Shown here in pieces: positions 12,043 to 22,485 of a stretch of 64,000 nt of DNA; the stretch's first letter is position 1, and each line of letters begins with the position of its first letter. The notes below the pieces were generated by a model, which ran no database searches, was not told the DNA's origin, and saw only the letters and a program-made list of their open reading frames with translations. Origin of the DNA: Emiliania huxleyi CCMP1516 (lineage: Eukaryota > Haptophyta > Isochrysidales > Noelaerhabdaceae); assembly GCF_000372725.1 (NCBI RefSeq), contig NW_005201338.1, forward strand, positions 175,782 through 239,781, in the 5' to 3' direction. The translations under genes and the position numbers were made by a program.

Positions 12043-12082
12043 GGGTTAGTCTCGGGTTAGTCTCGGGTTAGGTTTGGGTTAG
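12043..12082. repeat. Degenerate TTAGGG-like repeats at gap edge
   Basis: Five copies of GGGTTAG separated by TCTC or GTTT spacers, in the orientation opposite to the tract at the window start. Confidence 0.8.
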
Positions 12083-12373
12083 AGCTCTACGGCTCGTACC
12101 GCCCCTCTCTCGTGCGTTCACTCACTCGCCACACCACAGCCGCGGGCGCATGGCGAGCGGGACAGTCTCATGCCACAGGATCTATAATGTACCGCCCTCA
12201 CTCAGCGCACGCACCCTCACTCCTCCTCCCACCTCCCTAGGGCCATCACTGGCACACGTTGAGGGCCGGGCCCCCTGCAGCCCGCACTGCCGCTGTAGCG
12301 GAGGCCATGGGCGCAACGGGAGGTGTGTCGACTGGGCGTCAGGCGTGCACGGAGCAGTGAGGAGGGACGTGCT

Positions 12374-12481
12374 CTAGTCGACGTAGACGACCCACTTCCA
12401 GCACGAGCGAGCCTCGTCCCAGACGTACCGGCCGCCCAGGCTTTCGATGTACACCGAGTGCTCGTCCGCGACCTCGGCGAC
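12374..12481 (-). CDS. Possible C-terminal exon of an unrecognised protein
   Basis: On the minus strand a frame reads EHSVYIESLGGRYVWDEA, then a Trp-rich tail CWKWVVYVD and TAG at 12374. The alternating aromatic and hydrophobic pattern is protein-like. An AG just before the GTCGCGG at about 12470 could be a splice acceptor. No convincing upstream exon is visible before the degenerate telomere-like block at 12600. Unknown family; it could be a fragment. Confidence 0.28.
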   Translation of the reverse strand, partial: VAEVADEHSVYIESLGGRYVWDEARSCWKWVVYVD

Positions 12482-12599
12482 ATTCGATCAAGTTACCAAC
12501 AACATGCCCTGTTACCAGAAGACCATGCCGACCTGTTAAGGCAGAATATGTTAACAGAAGTGCCCGCCGCAGCAGCCGTTTCATCTCGCCAACCAGCTC

Positions 12600-12780
12600 T
12601 AACCCGGCCCTAACCCACCCCTAACCCGGCGCAAACCCCTGCTGACGTATGCCCCCCAGCCGCACGGGTTAGTGCCGGGTTAGCGTCGGGTTAGCGTCGG
12701 GTTATGATAACCCGTTCTGACCCGTGCTAACCCGTGCCGGGTTAGTGAGCACTAACCCGCGCTAACCCGCGCTTACCGAA
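12600..12780. repeat. Degenerate telomere-like block with inverted orientation
   Basis: Units of TAACCCG/CCTAACC give way to CGGGTTAG units at 12660-12705, then to TAACCCG units again to 12780. The centre near 12700-12715 is an inverted junction, GGGTTATGATAACCC. The C/G at the seventh position makes a CGGGTTAG/CTAACCCG variant rather than the pure telomeric hexamer. Confidence 0.8.
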
Positions 12781-14599
12781 GGACTCACTTTTAGGTAAGA
12801 GGAAGGCTGCGGTCCGCGACGGCGATGCCAGAGTCTGCCGCCGAGTCGGCTCTCTGGAGTCTAGTCGCAGCAAAACTCGTCCCATGACTGGCCGCTGGCG
12901 ACCCGCTGCTCGCGGCAAGTCCAAGTGTGGAGGTGCCACCGCCGCGGGCGAGCAGCCGCCGGATCCACAAGACCCAGAGCGCGAGCGCGCGGTAGACGGA
13001 GAGCGCGGTCCGCATGAGCGAGCGCACAAGCGGAGAGAGAGCAGGCGCCATTTTGCGTCGGACGGCGGCGGTGGCACCGCGCACCGCCCAGGGCTTGGGC
13101 TCTCTAGCCCGCACCAAAAATGGGCAAAGACGGGGTGATTTCGGTCATCCGTCAAAATATCTGAAGATCTCAATATAGGATTCTCCCCAAACCTTGCTCA
13201 GCTGATCCAGCCTGGGCCCTGGGGGGAAGGCCAGCCCTGGCCAAAGAAACCAGCACCTCATCGGGCTTCCCTGACGCCTGAGCGTCACAGCTCGGTGATC
13301 GCGCCGGCCGGACACCACTGTGACGTCCGTTCCGGGCATTTGAACGTGACCTTCGGGGGCAAAGACATGGGCTCTATGGCTCAGACTGGACTCCTCTTGG
13401 TCCCTTCTGATGCCCTAGGCCACACCTGGGCCTTACCTGGGGTCCTAGGGGCCGGGCAGGGTTTGCCCCCCCCAACTGGCCCGAAGAACCTTAAGACACT
13501 AGACAGCATCAGTAGATCCCCGGGCGAGGGTGGTGGAGAGGGCTGTCCCCGGCGGCGGAGGACCCACATCCCACATTGCGGCGGGCCGGCAGGTTTTCTC
13601 ATCCCCCACATCCCACATTTGGACCACGCGTGACGCCGATGGAAACTCGAGACTGGCTCCAGTGGGAGCACCAAACGCCCTCTAGTTTCCCTGGAACTTC
13701 CGGAAACGAGAAATGCGGCCCTCTGGTTTCCACGAATAATGAGTCCTGAAATATGTGTGAGTCCTGAGGCTCCTGACACCTCGATCGTGGAGATTTTTTT
13801 GAGTCGAAGACTGCAGATCGGCGACAAAACTCTCACACCCTGTTGAGAGAGAACAAACAAACAATCTGAGAGAGAGAACCCTGATCCCTGTTGTGTGTGT
13901 GTGTGTGTGTAACCTTTTAGAATTCTTTCGCACAGCGCTCACAGCCAGCCTCACATAAGCACAGCGCTCGCGGTGTATTTTATTTTTGTTTCCGGACGTC
14001 ACGGGGAGGCAGGGTAGGCCTGGGCCCAGTTTTTCCCTCTCTTCACGCCGGAATTTTCAGAAAAAGAAATTTTCCGCCGAAATCACGATGTCAACCCTCC
14101 CCAAGTGGGTGATCTGGAGAGAGAGAAATTTGGTGCTTCTTGAGAGTGGCCTGTCATGTCTCAGGAAGGACTGTGGTTGCAAGAGAGTACCACCAACCAC
14201 CCCACTTTAGTTGGTATAGTACCCCACCTTCACACAAAAACACAACCCCGGACCCAAGACGCACAAGCAAGCACAGACAGTCGAGAAGGGAGAGACAGCA
14301 ACGACAGTCAGAAGCCAGCGCTGGGTACCAGGAAGGCGAATGCGATGACGGCCTCTAGTGTGAGCTCTAGCGCTAGAGCTCATACGCACGCAGGCAAATC
14401 GCGACTATATACAGCTAGTTAGTTACCCCACCTTCACGCTATGTAGAAAGATGAACAACAGTCAGGCTCGGACTGGACACCAACGCGGTATGGGTGGACG
14501 CGGGACAGATGATGACGACACGCACGAACGACACACAGACAAACAAAACAAATCTCTCTCTCTCACAACACAACACAAAACCTCCTTACTTCAGCTGGC
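12781..14599. other. Interval without a supported gene
   Basis: Nothing convincingly coding. A minus frame at 12791-13117 (108 codons, one possible hydrophobic helix) is open but compositionally unremarkable. 13875-13908 holds a short GT run. 14355-14380 contains the palindrome GAGCTCTAGCGCTAGAGCTC. 14545-14580 is TCTC/ACAAC-rich and may be the 5' leader of the next gene. Confidence 0.6.
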
Positions 14600-17043
14600 A
14601 TGTCGGCTGTCGGGCCTCTTCGGCTCGCGGCCGCCGTGCTGCTGATCCTGAGCGATCCTGCGCTCGCACTCGCGCAGAGCACGCGTGCTCTGCGCCCCGT
14701 GGACGCCGCGACAGCGGAGTCCCACGTCGGCGCTGTCCGACACCCACTCCTCGGCTCGACGCTCCAAGAGCTGCCAGCTCGACCCGCTTCAAACATCTGC
14801 AGCGCGGTCGGGCCGGTCCAAGCTATCGTCGCGCACCCGACGGCTGCCGACGCGGCTCCCGAGCCAGCCTCGGCTGCCGCCACGGCTTCCGCCACGGCTT
14901 CCGCCACGGCTTCCGCCACGGCTTCCGCCACGGCTTCCGCCACGGCTTCCGCCACGGCTTCCGCCACGGCTTCCGCCACGGCTTCCGCCACGGCTTTCGC
15001 CACGGCTACGGCTTCCGCCACGGCTACGGCTTCCGCCACGGCTTCCGCCACGGCTGCTGCCACGGCCGCCGCCACGGCTGCCGCCACGGCTGCTGCCACG
15101 ACTGCTGCCACGGCTGCTGCCAAGGCTACCTCGTCTCGTGTGTCTTTTGCGTCTGTGTCGCGTGACGAGTCCAGTGTACCTAGCGTGTCTAGCGTGTTTT
15201 CTACCCGCTGCACAGGTCCGGCGCCGACTACCTCGACCGTCCCACCCACCTGGCACCGTGCAGAATGGCTCTGTGTCGGACCAAAGGCAGCCACAAGGCA
15301 GCCTGTCCCTCACAGTGTCCACAACGCCGGTGGGGTCCCCTCGGATGAGGGGGCTGGGGCGGCACAACCGTCTTGCCCATTGCCCTCGACGACTGGCAGA
15401 GCCGGAGCCAACCGCACCAACCACAGCCCGACCAGTAGCCAGGAAACTACCCCGCTGGGCGGGGGCCTGGTTGGGTTGTGCGAGGTGCGGCCCTCTCGGA
15501 GCCACAAATTGTACAAGTCCATTGACTCCGAGCGCATCTTCTACCCGTCCGACGACTCGCTCCTGCCGGGACCCTGGTCGACAGGTACCGAAGGCGGTCG
15601 AGCACCAGGACGAGGAGGCGCCGTTCTGGCGTCGCCCGTCCCCAACAACTCTGACATCGACATCTTCGTTGGCGGCACGCCTGCAAACGAGACCATCGTC
15701 AGCCTCTTCTCGCGCGACGCCTCGTCGGCGGGCGGCCTCTGGGACCTCTCCGACCCGCTCGGACTGGTGCTGGCAAAGCTCCCGGGAGATCTCCTACTCG
15801 CCGGCCTCATGGCGGTTTACACCAAAAACGGCATTTTCGCTTCCCTGTTCATCTTACACAGCGTCTCCGCCGCGCCCAAACCTTGGTACTATGCGCTCTA
15901 CGTTCCAGGGTCTGGTTGGGGCGTCTTTTCCACGTGGGACCTCTGTGCAGCGCACGGCGCCATCGGGGGCTCGAGGGCGCGCCACAAGAAGTACCGCGAC
16001 ATCCAAGAGGCGCTCGCCCACATCAACGTGCACTACCCAATCCCGACCTCGACCCAGATCCTACTCGACTTCTGGTACCCGTTTGAAGGGGAGGCGACGC
16101 CAGCCCATCCCGGCGTCCTTCTCCAACCGCCCGTCGTCCTGAGCCCCGGCACGATCACCACCTACGCCCAGCCAGGCGACGGCAACGGCGCCGCCACGTC
16201 GTCATCTGCTGCATCGTCCTCGGCGGCATCTCCTCCGACACCCTCCAGGACGAGCTCCAGCGGAAGCTCGGCCTTTGGCTCTCCGTGGCGCTTCCCACCC
16301 TTCGGGTCGCGCTCGAGCGGGGCATGTCAGTCGATTTCTTCGGCGACTACCTTTACAACAAGGCCCACCACCGGCGGCCCCACGACGGCGTCCTCGCCGC
16401 CTGGGCGGACGCGATGCGCGCCCCGGCCAACGCGCCGGTCGTGCACGGCGACAAGGAGAAACCAGAGCTCACCCGGCAGTACAACGAGGGGTACAAGGTC
16501 GACCTCGCGGAACCCCACGCTGGCCCGGGAGGATGCGATGAGGTGAATGAAGTCAAGCTCTGGACGCCCCTCCTCAAGACCTCCTCGGCGGGCGTTGGCA
16601 ACGCCTCGAGCGGCGGCACGCCCGCCTCCGTTGGCCACTCCTACGCCTTCGGCAACACCGAAGAGAAGGCCCGCCGCCTAAACATGGGCTGCAAGGCGCG
16701 CGGGCAACCCGGCCAACCCTTCGACCACAAGAACGGCCACGGCTACGTCAAGGCGCATCGCGGTTTCTACCACGACGCGATCTTTGTCAAGCGCAACAAC
16801 TTCAACCTGCTGCTCCACGAGACGTTCGGCGGCGGCTTCTCGCCCACCGCCGTTCTCAAGCTGCGCCGCCTCGCGCGCAAAGTCGCGCGCGGCAGCGTCG
16901 ACCGCACGGCCTACTCGCCCAAGTACTCGCTCTCTTTTATGTCCCACCATGCAGAGCGCATCTCTCTCTCTGTTGTGCGAGGCGTGAACCGCGCCATTCG
17001 CTCTCACCTGGCAACCCTGTCTGCACGTCTCGCGCGCGCGTGA
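14600..17043 (+). CDS. Secreted-type protein with shared PD-(D/E)XK-like C-terminal domain
   Basis: ATG at 14600 starts a typical signal peptide ([18 protein letters not shown]). A 12-bp minisatellite follows, encoding ATAS repeats (14878-15123). The next region, to about 16180, is weakly characterised. The last 280 residues (16200-17040) closely resemble the C-terminus of the gene at 20669-22485. Shared blocks are [46 protein letters not shown] and HHAERIS. The spacing of the Asp in DLAEP to E-V-K fits a PD-(D/E)XK nuclease core; this is inference. Around 16185-16200 the frame must move by one base (GCC ACG TCG TC) to enter the C-terminal domain: a missing C or an unrecognised intron. The coding status of the Ala/Ser/Thr-rich section depends on this. 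Confidence 0.65.
14878..15123. repeat. 12-bp minisatellite GCCACGGCTTCC, about 20 units
   Basis: A near-perfect tandem array of GCCACGGCTTCC drifting to GCCACGGCTGCT at the 3' end. In the frame of the 14600 gene it encodes Ala-Thr-Ala-Ser repeats. All six frames are open through it, so coding cannot be proved from the array alone. Length may differ between alleles. Confidence 0.95.
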
Positions 17044-17305
17044 ACAGGGCTCCAGGCCCCAAATGACGTGTGAGTGTTAGAGTTGTTTGGTATTGCTAAA
17101 AATCTCTCTCTCAGACACAAACAAGCTCACAAGACACACAGCCAGCTGGCTGCCACACACCCTGAGTTGGCGTACACATAACTCAGGGCCACATTCTTCC
17201 TGTCGCCCCCCCCAGCACTCCAAGGTGCCAAGAGAAACAAACGAGGGCACAACAAACAACACTTAACCGTGCGGACCGCGTTTTCTTCCTCGGCTGTTGG
17301 GCAAT

Positions 17306-19788
17306 ATGGCCCTGATGCTGTCCGACGCACGAGACTATGAGGGGAACGCGCGGAAGAGTCTCGATGCACGCCTTAAGGCCATGGGCATCACCAAGATGGG
17401 CCACCGGTGCGGGGTCATGGCTGCGTTGCCAGAGCTGCGTGCGTCGAGCCGCTCAGAGCGCCTCGAGAGGCTCAAGGCGGTGGGTCTGAGTAAGCTCGGG
17501 CACCGTCTGGGCGTGCTGAACCTGCTCGACGAGCTCAACGGGGCCGAAACCTGCACGCGTGCCACGGCGGAGGCTGGAGCGGCGTCCGGCTCGGGCCCGA
17601 CCGGCGGAGCTGCGGCTGTGGCGACAGCCGCGCCGGCGGTAGATGCGGAGGATGCGGCGAGTGGGAGTGCGCCGGTTGAGGAGCCCCCGCGGGCGCTGGT
17701 TCGGGCGGAGCCGGCGGCGGGTGCCGAGGACGGCTGGCTGCTGCACGAGGAGTGGGTTGTGGTTCACTCTCCGCTCGTGTTTGTGCGCGAGGAGCCGGAG
17801 GATGAGTCGCGCAAGCTGGGGTACAAGTGGCGGGGCGAGCGGGTGGCGGTGAGCGGCGAGCGCGGGCCGTGGCTCAAGCTCGCGCTCGAGGAGGGCTGGA
17901 TGCTGCGGGACGGGTCCGCCCTCGGACTCGGCTGCCGGCCCTGACCCTAACCCTAACCTTAACCCTTCCCCTAACCCTAGGTCCGCCCTCGGACTCGGCT
18001 GTCTGCTCGAGCCGGCTGCGAGGGCGAGCAAGGCGCTGCCTGCGCCGGGCGGCGAGGCGGGCGGCGCGGCGGGCGGGCAAGGCGGAGGCGCGGGGGTGCT
18101 GGTGCGAGCGTGTAGCACGGGCGCCGCGCGGAGCTTGACATCGATGGAGGGAGTAGGCGTGACTGTGGGCGAGCTGCTGCTGCGGCAGGTCTTTGAGAAG
18201 AAGTTTCCGAAGCGGACCCCGCGGCCAGAGGCGAGGCTGCGCTCCGATCCGCGCACAGACCCGGAGGGGGTGCGCTGCCCGCCCCTTGCACCCCTGGCTT
18301 GTGCCACCCTGGCCTGTGCCACCCTGGCCTGTGCCACCCTGGCCTGTGCCACCCTGGCCTGTGCCACCCTGGCCTGTGCCACCCCGGCCTGTCGGCGTCT
18401 CTTCTTGTCGGCGTCTCTTCTGCGGCGTCTCTTCAGAGCGTTCGCCCGCTGCCAGGTGGAGGCGAGCGTGCGGGCTGGCATCGAAAAGACGCAGGAGGGG
18501 TACAACGCCGCCAAGCTGCCCCACCGGCTGCGCGCCTGGCCGCCCGCAGGCCCGCTCTCCGTCGCCGGCGCGGCGGGCGTGCCGGTCAACGTGGACGAGA
18601 TGGACGCGAGTGCGTTCGGTGGATCGGCGGGCGGCTTGTCTCCCCTCGCCGCCGCGCTCGGCGAGCGGTGGGTCGCTCAGAACCGGCCCGTCATCTTGCG
18701 AGGCGCGCTCCGGGGCTGGCCGCCGCTGCAGCGGTGGAGCGACTCGTACCTGCGGTCGGCTGTGGGCGGGAAGGCGGTGCCGGTCCGCCACTCGCCGCAG
18801 GAGTGCGAAGGGGGCCGCCTCTTCGGCGACCCGGGCCGCATGCAGGCCTACGAGAGCAGCGAGGTGCGGAGTGGGGGAGAGGGTGCCGAGAGGGTGCCGA
18901 GAGGGTGCCGAGAGAGTGCCGCCCCCATCGCCCCACCCGCCCTCCCCTCCCCTCCCCTCCCCTCCCCTCCCCTCCGCCTGCGCGCGGAGGTCCCTCTCAG
19001 CGAGCTGCTCGACGAGCTCTCCGCGCCCCACCCCCGCTACTACGCCGCCCGACTCCAGCTGCGGCGCAGCCTGCCCGAGCTCCTCGCCGACCTCGACGAG
19101 ACACACCCCGCAGCAGCGCTCGAGGGAGGCCCCGCCGCAGCTCTCGGGGGGTGCTTCGGCGACCCGCAGGCCACACCTCGCCAAAGAAGACTAGCTATAC
19201 ACCTCACCAAGCTCTTCACACCTCACCAAAGAAGACGAGCCTTCGCCCGCCCCTCGCCGGACCCGCTGACGGCGCGCACCCTTGCGCAGGCGGTCAACCC
19301 GGTCTGCTACCTCGGCGCGGGCAGGCAGGCGACACCGATGCACTTCGACCCGTCCGAGAACCTGCTCTGCGTCGTCCAGGGCGCCCCCGCCCCCTCCCCT
19401 CTCTCCGCCCGCGGACGGGGCCGACGAGCCGCCCATGCCGCCCCCAGGCGCCAAGGAGCTCACCCTCTTCCACCCGGCCGACACGCCCAACCTCTACCCC
19501 GCCGGCGAGCGAAACTCGGCCGCCGTGTACTCGCTCGCAAACCTGTGCGACCCGGCCGACGCAGATCGCTTCCCCGCGCTGGCGGAGGCGCGGCCGCTCC
19601 GTGCGCTCGTGCAGGAGGGCGATGTGCTCTATCTACCGTGCGGCTGGTGGCACGCAGTGCGCGGTTCGGAGGGGAGGAACCTGTCGGTTAACTACTGGTT
19701 CGCGCTGCACGAGTCCAAGGCGGACGCGCGGGTCGAGGTGGACGGTATCGTGGCGCGCGCCGCGAGAGAGGCCGCGGCGCTGGGATAA
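17306..19788 (+). CDS. SAM-like/SH3-like/JmjC fusion, JMJD7-type Fe(II) oxygenase
   Basis: ATG at 17306. Two half-SAM-like repeats (LKAMGITKMGHR, LKAVGLSKLGHR) come first, then an SH3-like segment (VFVREEP...GYKWRGE...GWMLRDG, 17750-17910). The rest is a JmjC domain of JMJD7 type: RPVILRGALRGWPPLQRW, then MHFDPSENLLCVVQG. HFD supplies two iron ligands; GWWHAV near 19645 supplies the third. Introns: 17914-17980 (GT-AG, telomere-like), 18270-18455 (GT-AG, minisatellite, also open in frame), 18864-18989 (GT-AG), 19170-19289 (GC-AG) and 19381-19447 (GC-AG). Splicing 17914-17980 joins the SH3-like part to the JmjC part in frame. Known JMJD7 enzymes are protein lysyl hydroxylases; the same activity here is inferred. 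If the first intron is not spliced, the N-terminal part is a separate short protein ending at 17944. Confidence 0.82.
17913..18001. repeat. 22-bp direct repeat flanking telomere-like insert (intron)
   Basis: An identical 22-nt sequence (GGTCCGCCCTCG then GACTCGGCTG) is present at 17913-17934 and 17980-18001. Between the copies is a degenerate CCCTAA array. GT at 17914 and AG at 17980 remove one copy plus the array (67 nt) and keep the frame. See findings. Confidence 0.9.
18294..18391. repeat. 15-bp minisatellite CTGGCCTGTGCCACC
   Basis: Six to seven tandem copies inside the second intron of the JmjC gene. The array is in frame and stop-free (LACAT repeats), so intron retention would add a repeat-encoded linker. 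Confidence 0.93.
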
Positions 19789-20668
19789 GCTTTTTGAACG
19801 CTTTGAGTCTCAGCCTGAGTCTTTATATCCGTCAATATAAGAACCTGAAGGATCCTCGCTGCACATTACACTTTGCTCACGCAGCACACGCACAGAGACA
19901 CCCAGAGAGGCCCCCGACAGTCACACAGAGGCGGGCCGGGGCTCAGAGAGGGACTGTCAGAGCCCGTCAGAGCTCTCAAAGTGGAGCTCGTGGGCTCTCA
20001 GGCCTCACAGCTTTTATTGAGGTTTGAGCGGCACAGTTTGGACCTTTCCCTGATAGTGTGTATATATTGAACGGCAGAGTTGGAACCTGAAGGGTCCTGC
20101 ACCACAGCACAGTGTGTATTGAACGTCAGTTGGAAGGGTCCTGCACCAAAGAGCACAAAGTGCTTATTCTGAACAGTTATTGAACAATGAGGCTTGATTG
20201 CTGTCCCTGTGCGATGCTCGCACCCGCTTGGTCGGAACGACGGAGGGACTGCTGCTTGCGTTGAGCATTTCGACTTCATCAGCATGGCGATCCTACGACC
20301 CGCAATCCTGCAGGGGACCAGTCGGAGTTGTAGCAAGCCATGATTGTGCATCTGTGCCTGCACCCGGTCCTCTGAATGCGCTTGTTGTTGTTGGGGTCAT
20401 CGGGATCGTTGGGGTACACCCATGTTGCAACGATCGATGCAACTGCTGACGTCGTAGTCGCTTCCGAGTTGATACCGCCCCTCAGAAGTCCCGCCTCCGG
20501 GATTCACTTGTCCAACAAAGGCTTTGCAGCCACGTTTGACAAACCAGTCGGTCCAAGTTGTCCGTCGACGTAAGCCTCCTCACAAGCCTCGTAAATGCTC
20601 GTGTACGTACTTTTAGCTTACTGGGAGAAAAGAGAGAGGGGGTTGTGTTCTCTAGGCCCCTAAGGGCC
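19789..20668. other. Convergent intergenic interval with short repeats
   Basis: Between the stop of the JmjC gene and the stop of the minus-strand gene. A segment resembling GAACCTGAAGGGTCCTGCAC occurs near 19843, 20085 and 20127 with decreasing completeness. No supported gene. Confidence 0.6.
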
Positions 20669-22485
20669 CTACGCGCGGCGCGAGAGCTCGGAAGCGAGCT
20701 TTGCACGGCGATCGAGGATGGCACGGTTCACCCCCTTCACCGAAGCGATGGAGATGCGTTCCGCGTGGTGACACAAATGAGAGGCGGGAGTGGGGAGGGT
20801 ACGCGGTGCGGTCAACGCCCGAGCGTTGAGCCTTGCGCGCAAGGCGGTTGATCTTTGCAACTGCTGGCGGCGAGAAGCCGCCGCCGAATGTCTCGTGGAG
20901 AAGCAGGTTGAACTTGTTGCGTTTGGTGAAGATCCCATCATGGTAGTGGCCACGCTGTGACTTGACGTAGCCTTGGCCGGTGGTGTGGTCGAACGCCCGT
21001 TGACCACGGAACCCGCGTTGCTTGCAGCCCATGTTTGCAAGGCGGGCGCGCTCTTCGGTGTTGCCGAAGGCGAACTTGTCTCCAACGGAGCCGGGGTTGC
21101 CTCCGGTGTCGGCGCGGCCGACCCCAACGGGCAAGCCACCCCGGAGGGGGGTCCAAAGTTTGACCTCACTGATCTCGTCTTTGCCCCCGGGAGCCTCGCC
21201 CGGTTCAGCCAGGTCGGTCTTGTAGCCCTCGTTGAACTGTTTGGTGAGTTCTGGTTTTTCGGCATCTCCCATAACGGGCCGGGAGACGGAGACGGCGTGG
21301 ACACAATCGTACCAGGCGCGAAGTACGCCGTCGTGTGGGCGCCGCCGGGCGGCGTTGTTGAGGAACCAGTCGCCATGGTAGTCCTTTGCACCACCGACTG
21401 TGTCCCCAAGCTCGAGTGCCCGCGTGACGGTCGAGCGGCACTGCGAGAGGTGAAGGCCGTTTCGGCGCTGAAGCTCGCCGATGAATATGTCGTCTGGAAT
21501 GCATGTGGCATTGCTGCCGTCGAGTTTTGTGTCGAGCCACCGCCCCGCGTAAGGCTGCGCAGTTGAGACGTAGCGGATGGACTCGCGTAGACGTATTTTG
21601 GTGTCGCCTGGCTGCCAGTTGGCTGCCGTGTAGTCGTCGAGGGCGCGCCACTCCTTCTGCAGATCGAACCAGTTCCAGATAGTCTCGATGGCAGCAAGCG
21701 CCCGCGCATACGAGGCCGTCATCGTGCCGCCATTCTGTACGACCTTCACGGCCGTCGCGCTGTTTGGAGTGAGTGCGTCCGTGTCGATGCAGGCCTGGCC
21801 TCCCGGGCCCGGGTCGTAGCAGATGTGGAGACTGTACGTGTTGGGCCAGAACCAAATGCCCGGGAGACGCAGCCCAGTCTCACTTCCGACGTGGAGGATG
21901 CTTGCCCAAGGTGCGGTAGTGCCGCGCGGGAACAGGTCGAACGACAGCGTCCAGTCGGCACCAGACGTCCAGCTGCCCAGTTGGCAGTTGCTGGCCTCGG
22001 ACCGGCGAGTACCACGTGTCGCCACCCACATCGAGTGGTGGAGATGGCGCCGGCGGCGACACTGACGACGAATCGGCCGTCGAGTACACGGATCCGACGA
22101 GGTAGTCGCCAAAGCGGTAGCCGTCAGCCTCGTATGCGCCGACGCAGTGGTCGTGCGAGTGCCAGAGGTTGCCGTTTCCGTCGCCGGTCCCCTCGCAGTA
22201 CGACGCGCGTCGAGCGGTGTGCCACCGAGCGCGCTCGAGCACTGGCAGTGGACGTCGTTGCCCATCGGGCACTCGAGACCCCAGAAGAGGTAGCCGCCAG
22301 CTGCGCACTGGCTCTTGCACGACTCGGCGCCGGAGGGCGGAGATCGCGACGTTGCCGTATGGGCAGCTCCAGCCGGAGGGGCTGCCGAGGCAGGCGATCG
22401 GCTGATGCTCCGGGACGGTAAGGGGCATGGCTGGCAAGGCACTTATCCCCGGGAGGAGTACGACGCTTGCAATTGACGCGAGCAT
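20669..22485 (-). pseudogene. Frameshifted WSC/lectin-like gene with PD-(D/E)XK-like C-terminus
   Basis: ATG at 22485 begins a signal peptide (MLASIASVVLLPGISA). Reading on requires frame changes near 22340, 22200, 21990 and 20770. The blocks in order are a Cys-rich WSC-like part (ESCKSQC...FWGLECPMGN), then YCEGTGDGNGNLWHS. A laminin-G/concanavalin-like segment follows (WTLSFDLFPRG...LPGIWFWPN), then the C-terminal domain shared with the 14600 gene ([44 protein letters not shown]). The last shift, just before HHAERIS, reads TCACCAC where the paralogue has TCCCACCAT. Four shifts suggest a decaying gene, but sequencing indels in C runs would look the same. If intact it would be a secreted or surface carbohydrate-binding protein with a nuclease-like tail; function is inferred only. 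Confidence 0.6.

Noticed and set aside
12791..13117. 108-codon minus frame with one hydrophobic stretch
   Set aside because: Single weak helix, no homology recognised, flanked by repeat-rich DNA.
14878..15123. CRISPR-like array
   Set aside because: Unit is 12 bp with no spacers: a minisatellite in a eukaryotic gene.
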